Below, piece after piece: positions 59,792-64,000 of a stretch of 64,000 bases of DNA. The notes under the pieces were generated by a model. The model worked only from the letters and a program-made list of their open reading frames with translations, did not search any database and was not told the origin of the DNA. Within the stretch, counting starts at the first letter, position 1, and every line of letters starts with the position of its first letter. Where the stretch lies: contig NZ_CP040899.1 in assembly GCF_006349365.1 (NCBI RefSeq), forward strand, positions 1,860,001 through 1,924,000, in the 5' to 3' direction. The stretch is from Georgenia wutianyii. Lineage in GTDB: Bacteria > Actinomycetota > Actinomycetes > Actinomycetales > Actinomycetaceae. A program made the position numbers and the translations under genes.

Positions 59792-60550
59792 CTATTCCGC
59801 CTGCCCCGGGGTGACGTCGAGCACCCACGGCTTTCCGGGGCGCGCCGGCGGGGTGAGCCCGTGGACGACGAACGCGTCGCCGAGCTCCTCGGCGAGCGCC
59901 TCCGGTGTGCGGGGCGCTGTCCCCGTCCGGCACAGGTGGCCGGCGACGAGGCCGCGGGTGTGCTTGGCCATGTGGCTGGCGCCGGGGACGCGCACCTGCA
60001 CCCAGCGCTCGGCCGCCTCCCCGCGGGGCGAGCCTGCCGCCGCGTAGGTCGAGGAGCGGCAGTCGACGACGACGCCGTCCCCCGCCGCCGTCGTCAGCAC
60101 CTCCTCGAGGTGGGGGCGCCAGAAGCGGGCGAGCGGGCCGGTGCCCGGGAGCGTGACGCCCATCGACAGCCGGTAGGGCGCGACCCGGTCGCCGAGGCGC
60201 AGGGCGCCGTGGAGCGCGGAGACGACGACGATCCAGCGGGTGGCGCGGCGCCGGGCCGCGGCGTCCATGCCCGCGAGGTCGAGCGCGTCGTACAGGACGC
60301 CGGTGTACAGCTCGCCGACCGCGAGTGCCGGAGCGGTGTCGAGCCGGGTGTTGCGGGCGACCTCCTCGGCCAGGCTCGGGCCGACGCCGAGGACCGTGAG
60401 CGCGTCGGGCCCGGCGCTCACCGCGGCGAGCTCGGCCGCGACGGTCCGCCGGGGCGCGACGAGCTCCCGGAAGCTCACCGCCGTCGGGTCGGCCGGCTTG
60501 CCCCGGCTACGGCTGGACTTGGACTCCGACGGGGGAAGCAGGATGAGCAC
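59792..60550 (-). CDS. yaaA: YaaA (DUF328) peroxide stress protein
   Basis: A 252-aa protein of the YaaA/DUF328 family. LILLPPSESKS at the N terminus, LYTGVLYDALDLAGMD, IVVSALHGALRLGDRVAPYRLSMG and HMAKHTRGLVAGHL are the family landmarks. In E. coli YaaA protects against peroxide by limiting free iron or binding DNA; the role here is inferred by homology. The GTG at 60550 is the only start that preserves the conserved N terminus. It lies upstream of the repeat-rich gap. Confidence 0.9.
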   Translation of the reverse strand: MLILLPPSESKSSRSRGKPADPTAVSFRELVAPRRTVAAELAAVSAGPDALTVLGVGPSLAEEVARNTRLDTAPALAVGELYTGVLYDALDLAGMDAAARRRATRWIVVVSALHGALRLGDRVAPYRLSMGVTLPGTGPLARFWRPHLEEVLTTAAGDGVVVDCRSSTYAAAGSPRGEAAERWVQVRVPGASHMAKHTRGLVAGHLCRTGTAPRTPEALAEELGDAFVVHGLTPPARPGKPWVLDVTPGQAE

Positions 60551-61026
60551 CCCCCAACCCTAAGCCAGCCGCTCCCCACCCCGGCTGCCCCCTCACTCCC
60601 CCGCCACGCCTACCGGCGCCTCCTCCCTCTTTCGCCGAGCGCTGGTTCCCACTCCCCCTCCGCCGGGCGCTGGATCGTGCGCCCCCACCCACCAGCGCAC
60701 GAAAGCTGCCACCAAGTACGCGACACGCGCTCGACACGCCGTTCTGACACGCGAGCTCGGGCCCCTCGGCCCGACGTAGTGGCAGATTCCGATGCCCTCG
60801 GCGGGGGCGCTGCGTGCGTGCAGAATCCAGCTCTCGGCGGAGGGGGTGCGGGACGGGACGGCCTGGCGCTCGGCGGGTCAGCGGCGCGGCCGCGCTGCGA
60901 GCGCGTGCAGGATCCAGCGCTCGGCGCGTGACGGGGGTGGAGATGGGGGCACGGCGGGGAGGCGCGGGGCGCGGGGCGGGTGGGAGAGACACGGGCGATC
61001 GTGGGGCGCATAGGGTGGCGGGTGAC
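60551..61026. repeat. Gene-free stretch with dispersed copies of a GATCCAGCGCTCGGCG repeat in both orientations
   Basis: No credible gene is seen in these 476 nt, only shadows. At least five copies of a short motif are present. Forward: 60818-60840 (GTGCAGAATCCAGCTCTCGG) and 60903-60924 (GTGCAGGATCCAGCGCTCGG), and a weaker copy at 60779-60803. Reverse: 60633-60645 (CGCCGAGCGCTGG) and 60661-60681 (CGCCGGGCGCTGGATCGTGC). Opposite orientations allow hairpins. It may be a small non-autonomous repeat family. Confidence 0.6.
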
Positions 61027-61878
61027 ATGGAGACGCCCCTCGACCTCGTGATGGACCGGCTGCGCTGCCCGGTGTGCACCGAGACGCTGACCCGGACCGA
61101 GCGCACGGTGCGGTGCGCGGCGGGGCACGCCTTCGACATCGCCCGGCAGGGCTACCTCACGCTGCTCGGGGGCGCACGGCCGGCGGTCCAGGGCGACACC
61201 GCCGACATGGTCGCGGCGCGCACTGCGTTCCTCGCCGCCGGGCACTACGAGCCGGTCGCCCGCGCCCTCGCCGAGGCAGTCCGCGACGTCCCCGCGGCCG
61301 ACGACGCCGACCACCCGCTCGTCCTCGACCTGGCCGGTGGCACCGGCTACTACCTCGCCACCGTGCTGGACGCCCTCCCCCGGGCGCTCGGCGTCGACGT
61401 CGAGATCTCCCCGTACGCGTCCCGGCGCGCCGCCCGGGCCCACCCGCGCCTGGCGGCGGTCCGCGCGGACGTGTGGCAACCGCTCCCGCTCGCCGCAGGC
61501 TCGGCCGCGGCGGTGCTCAGCGTCTTCGGCCCGCGCAACCCGGCGGAGATCGCCCGCGTGCTCACGCCCGGGGGGCGGCTGGTGGTCGTCGCGCCGGCGC
61601 AGGACCACCTCGCCGAGATCATCGGCCCGCTCGGGATGCTCACGGTGGCCCCGGACAAGGAGGCCCGGCTGGCCCGTCAGCTCGCCGACTTCACGACGAC
61701 GGCGGAACGGGCCGTGCGCTACCGCGCGACGCTCACGCACGCGGACGTCGTGCACGAGGCGCTCATGGGCCCCAGCGCCCACCACCTCGACAGGGACGAG
61801 CTCCTCGCGGCCGTCGCCGCACTGCCGGAGCCGCTCGCGGTGACGGTCTCGGTCACCGTGTCGGTCCACCGGGCCTGA
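61027..61878 (+). CDS. Putative 23S rRNA (guanine-N1)-methyltransferase, RlmA family
   Basis: A 283-aa methyltransferase. The N-terminal zinc site is C14-x2-C17, C30 and H34 (RCPVCTE, RCAAGHAFD), followed by ARQGYLTLL, typical of RlmA(I)/RlmA(II)/TlrB. The Rossmann domain has VLDLAGGTGYYLA and the LSVFGPRNPAEIARVL segment. These enzymes methylate G745 or G748 of 23S rRNA; the TlrB type gives macrolide tolerance, so the exact target is open. ATG 61027 is preferred; a TAGGGT -10-like box lies 10 nt upstream. Its 3' end overlaps tetR by 26 nt. Confidence 0.88.
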   Translation: METPLDLVMDRLRCPVCTETLTRTERTVRCAAGHAFDIARQGYLTLLGGARPAVQGDTADMVAARTAFLAAGHYEPVARALAEAVRDVPAADDADHPLVLDLAGGTGYYLATVLDALPRALGVDVEISPYASRRAARAHPRLAAVRADVWQPLPLAAGSAAAVLSVFGPRNPAEIARVLTPGGRLVVVAPAQDHLAEIIGPLGMLTVAPDKEARLARQLADFTTTAERAVRYRATLTHADVVHEALMGPSAHHLDRDELLAAVAALPEPLAVTVSVTVSVHRA

Positions 61879-62455
61879 CGCGCAGCGGGTCGAGCAGGCG
61901 GCGCAGGGCGGCGGTGACCGCCTCGAGGTCGCCCTCCCCGCCCTGCTCGGCGAGCCAGAGAGCGGCCTCGTTCATCGCCCCGGACAGCAGCCGCACGAGC
62001 GGTTCCACCGGCTGCGGCTCGAGGGTGCCCTCCTCGACCAGCTCGGTGAGCACCTCGGCGAGCAGCCGCCCCGAGGACGCCTCGTCCATCGCCCGCCACT
62101 CCGCCCAGCCGAGCACGGCCGGGGCGTCGACGAGCATGATCCGCCGGACGTCGGGGTCCGCCCCCGCCGCGACGAACGCCTCGCAGCCGGCGACGAGCTG
62201 GTCCCAGGGGTCGGTGTGCTGCTCGGCGGCGGCCGCCACGCGCGCCCCCACCTCGCGCTGCACCTGCTCCACCACGGCCCGGAAGAGCCCGAGCTTGCTC
62301 CCGAAGTGGTGGTAGAGCGCGCCCTTGGTCCTGCCGACGGCCTCGACGATCCGGGCCGGCGGCACGGCGGCGTACCCCTCGCGGGCGAAGAGTGCACGCG
62401 CCTCGGACACGAATGCCGCCGCGGTCGCCTCGCGCTGGTCGGCCCTGCTCGTCAT
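61853..62455 (-). CDS. TetR family transcriptional regulator
   Basis: A 200-aa repressor. The helix-turn-helix (residues about 15-60: ALFAREGYAAVPPARIVEAV, GRTKGALYHHFGSKLGLFRAV) is textbook TetR. The C-terminal ligand domain is alpha-helical. It faces the VOC gene at 62533 across a 77-nt control region with two inverted repeats, so it probably represses itself and that gene. ATG 62455 lies just downstream of the operators; the upstream frame reading [15 protein letters not shown] is just translated operator repeat. Confidence 0.9.
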   Translation of the reverse strand: MTSRADQREATAAAFVSEARALFAREGYAAVPPARIVEAVGRTKGALYHHFGSKLGLFRAVVEQVQREVGARVAAAAEQHTDPWDQLVAGCEAFVAAGADPDVRRIMLVDAPAVLGWAEWRAMDEASSGRLLAEVLTELVEEGTLEPQPVEPLVRLLSGAMNEAALWLAEQGGEGDLEAVTAALRRLLDPLRVRPGGPTR

Positions 62456-62474
62456 CGCCCCACCCCTCTTGACA

Positions 62475-62514
62475 TACCTCAGGTACGTGACACTCTTGAC
62501 GTACCCAAGGTACG
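62475..62514. promoter_or_regulatory. Tandem operator region of the TetR/VOC divergent pair
   Basis: Two inverted repeats are spaced 27 bp centre to centre: TACCTCAGGTA (62475-62485) and CGTACCCAAGGTACG (62500-62514). Each is preceded by CTCTTGAC, so the whole unit is a direct repeat, and the two TTGAC boxes can serve as -35 elements. It is likely the binding site of the adjacent TetR protein. Confidence 0.75.
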
Positions 62515-62532
62515 CCAACGAGAGAGGCAACC

Positions 62533-62961
62533 ATGGAACTCACGAGCTTCTACCCCGTCCTCGGCACCGAGGACCTCGCCCGCTCCACCCGCTTCTACAC
62601 CGAGCACCTCGGCTTCGAGGTGACGTTCGCCGCCGACTGGTACGTCAGCCTGCACCGCCCCGGCCCCCCGGCCTACGAGCTCGCGCTCCTCGACCCGACG
62701 CACGAGAGCGTGCCCGCCGGCTTCGGCCGGCCCGCGTCCGGCGTCCTGCTCAACTTCGAGGTCACCGACGTCGACGGCGAGTACGACCGCCTCGTCCGCC
62801 GCGCCGGCCTGCCGCTCGCGCGGGACATCCGCACCGAGGACTGGGGTCAGCGGCACTTCATCGTCGTCGACCCCGGGGGCGTGCTCATCGACGTCATCAC
62901 TCCCACCCCGCCGTCGGCCGAGTTCGCCGCGCAGTATGCCGAGGGCGCCGCGCAGGGCTGA
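62533..62961 (+). CDS. VOC family (glyoxalase/bleomycin resistance-like) protein
   Basis: A 142-aa protein of the VOC superfamily. The beta-alpha-beta-beta-beta repeats are seen: [20 protein letters not shown] followed by [14 protein letters not shown], and in the second half [20 protein letters not shown] with [16 protein letters not shown]. The group includes glyoxalases and small-molecule-binding resistance proteins; no substrate can be named. A GAGAGAGG element precedes the ATG. It is divergent from tetR and probably under its control. Confidence 0.88.
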   Translation: MELTSFYPVLGTEDLARSTRFYTEHLGFEVTFAADWYVSLHRPGPPAYELALLDPTHESVPAGFGRPASGVLLNFEVTDVDGEYDRLVRRAGLPLARDIRTEDWGQRHFIVVDPGGVLIDVITPTPPSAEFAAQYAEGAAQG

Positions 62962-62964
62962 GGC

Positions 62965-64000
62965 TCACAGGCCGGTCGGCGTCGGCTCCGGGTAGTGGGC
63001 GCGGAAGTCGCGCACGAGGTTGACGGTCGACGCCGCGCGGTAGAACGTCCGGCGCGGGTCGCGGTCCAGGGCGTAGGCCAGCGGGTGGGTGAAGCGCCGC
63101 GTCCGGTGGACGCGCGCCACCGTCCGCCGCAGACCGGGGTCGGTGAGGTAGCGCCGCACGAGCGACCACGGCAGGTAGGAGTAGACGCCCACCTCCTGCT
63201 CGGGCCGGTACAGCGGCGACGCCACCGGACCGCCGAGCCCGAGCTCGGCCGCGAAGTCGGCGACGACGGCGCGGGCCGGGTTCCGCCCGGCGACGTTGAG
63301 GTAGTAGTTGGGGCGCCCGATGCGCGGGTTGAGGTCGAGGAAGTGCGCGCGACCGTCACGCGGGTCGACCTTGACGTCGAAGTTGGCGAACCCGGTGAAC
63401 CCGAGCTCGCGGAGGATCGCGGCCGCCTGCTCCTCCACCTCCGGCTGCGGCTCGGTGAGGATCGCCGCAGAGTTGCCGATCATCGTCGGCTCGTGGAGCT
63501 GGAGCAGCAGCTGCCCCGACGCCATGAGCGTCACCTCCCCCGCCCGGTCGACGTAGCAGGTGACCGTACGGCCCTGCGTGTCGTGGCCCGGGATGAGCTC
63601 CTGGACGAGGACGACGTCGCGCAGCCCGGCCCTGGCGAGGCGCCGCAGCACGTCATCGGCCTGGGCCGCCGTCGTCGCCGTGTAGACCTTGCGCTTGCCC
63701 GCGAAGGACAGCAGCAGGTGCTCGGCGCTCACGGCGGGCTTGAGGACCACCGGGAAGGTGAGGTCGAGCGCCGGCGGCGCCCAGCCCTCCTGCCCGGCGT
63801 CGGCGAGGTCGACCGCCTGGGAGGCGGGCGTGGCGATCCCGAGGCGGGCGCACGTCGCGGCGAGCACCTCCTTGTCGGCGGCTGCCGTGAGGACCTCCCC
63901 GGAGGCGAACGGGATGACGAAGTGGGGCTCGAGGGCCGCGCGGTTGCGCACGACGAGCTCGACCTCGTGCTCGGCGTTGACCATGAGCAGCAGCGGGGTC
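62965..64000 (-). CDS. ATP-grasp carboxylate-amine ligase (N terminus outside window)
   Basis: At least 344 aa of an ATP-grasp enzyme. Landmarks are VLKPAVSAEHLLLSFAGKRKVY, VLVQELIPGHDTQGRTVTCYV, GFANFDVKVDPRDGRAHFLDLNPRIG, with the metal-binding D-x-x-x-D/N-x-x-x-N-P-R-x-G tail. It resembles D-aspartate-ligase/carboxylate-amine ligases that join a carboxylate to an amine, some of which build peptidoglycan cross-bridges. The frame is open past ATG 63984 to the edge (the upstream codons read TPLLLM), so the true start lies outside. It converges on the VOC gene with a 3-nt gap. Confidence 0.8.
   Translation of the reverse strand, partial: TPLLLMVNAEHEVELVVRNRAALEPHFVIPFASGEVLTAAADKEVLAATCARLGIATPASQAVDLADAGQEGWAPPALDLTFPVVLKPAVSAEHLLLSFAGKRKVYTATTAAQADDVLRRLARAGLRDVVLVQELIPGHDTQGRTVTCYVDRAGEVTLMASGQLLLQLHEPTMIGNSAAILTEPQPEVEEQAAAILRELGFTGFANFDVKVDPRDGRAHFLDLNPRIGRPNYYLNVAGRNPARAVVADFAAELGLGGPVASPLYRPEQEVGVYSYLPWSLVRRYLTDPGLRRTVARVHRTRRFTHPLAYALDRDPRRTFYRAASTVNLVRDFRAHYPEPTPTGL

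Noticed and set aside
60551-61026. CRISPR array
   Set aside because: Repeat copies differ, are in both orientations and are not regularly spaced; no cas genes.

Overview
The window is a very GC-rich chromosomal segment of an actinobacterium. The block ruvC-yebC-pdxT-(NUDIX)-pdxS and the chain thrS-HIT-pgsA-acyltransferase-pimA (phosphatidylinositol mannoside synthesis) are typical of Actinobacteria. GTG starts and ATGA/GTGA overlaps are common, and one gene looks leaderless. FemAB-type peptidoglycan bridge enzymes and a glgX-treY-treZ operon fit a Micrococcales-like organism, but the genus cannot be fixed from the sequence alone. Layout: (1) 1-10401, minus strand, housekeeping. It runs from ruvC (cut by the window edge) through yebC, pdxT, a NUDIX hydrolase, pdxS, a PrsW-like membrane protease and a small membrane protein to the phosphatidylinositol mannoside operon headed by thrS. 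(2) 10402-10909, a scar holding two gene remnants that abut: the tail of a SnoaL/DUF4440-like gene with an in-frame stop, and the last 30 codons of a tyrosine recombinase. (3) 10910-42343, the accessory centrepiece. A LuxR/NarL-type regulator with a degenerate receiver is divergent from a 30.6-kb run of 21 plus-strand genes that encodes an extracellular-type contractile injection system (eCIS, phage-tail-like). The order is AAA+ ATPase, DUF4255 protein, sheath, tube, tail-assembly protein, DUF6760 protein, Pro/Arg-rich protein, LysM tube-adaptor, gpD-like hub, gpV-like spike, PAAR tip, gp25 wedge, two gpJ-like baseplate proteins, two fibre-like proteins, a gpI-like tail protein, two more fibre-like proteins, and two large DUF4157 proteins (1830 and 1044 aa) as candidate cargo. 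Nearly all junctions overlap or sit within 25 nt, so the run is probably one translationally coupled operon; it ends at a strong hairpin. (4) 42459-44945, tRNA-Val(GAC), tRNA-Cys and tRNA-Gly on the minus strand, pabB-pabC on the plus strand, then tRNA-Val(CAC) and a hairpin. (5) 44957-48854, an amide-utilisation locus: formamidase, AmiS/UreI-like channel, FmdB zinc ribbon, a cytoplasmic amide-sensor-like binding protein and a MarR regulator, with a near-perfect 23-bp palindrome upstream of fmdB. (6) 48865-56488, a membrane/GNAT-like protein, then glgX-treY-treZ (glycogen to trehalose) and a small conserved protein. (7) 56590-64000, two tandem FemAB transferases, an LLM flavin oxidoreductase, YaaA, a repeat-rich intergenic stretch, an RlmA-like rRNA methyltransferase, TetR plus VOC genes sharing a tandem-operator promoter, and an ATP-grasp ligase cut by the window edge. 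How it works together (inference): the eCIS genes supply every major particle part except a recognisable tape measure. The DUF4157 proteins are the likely payloads, the four fibre paralogues the likely receptor-binding or baseplate-decoration parts, and the divergent regulator the likely switch. No immunity gene is seen beside the putative effectors.
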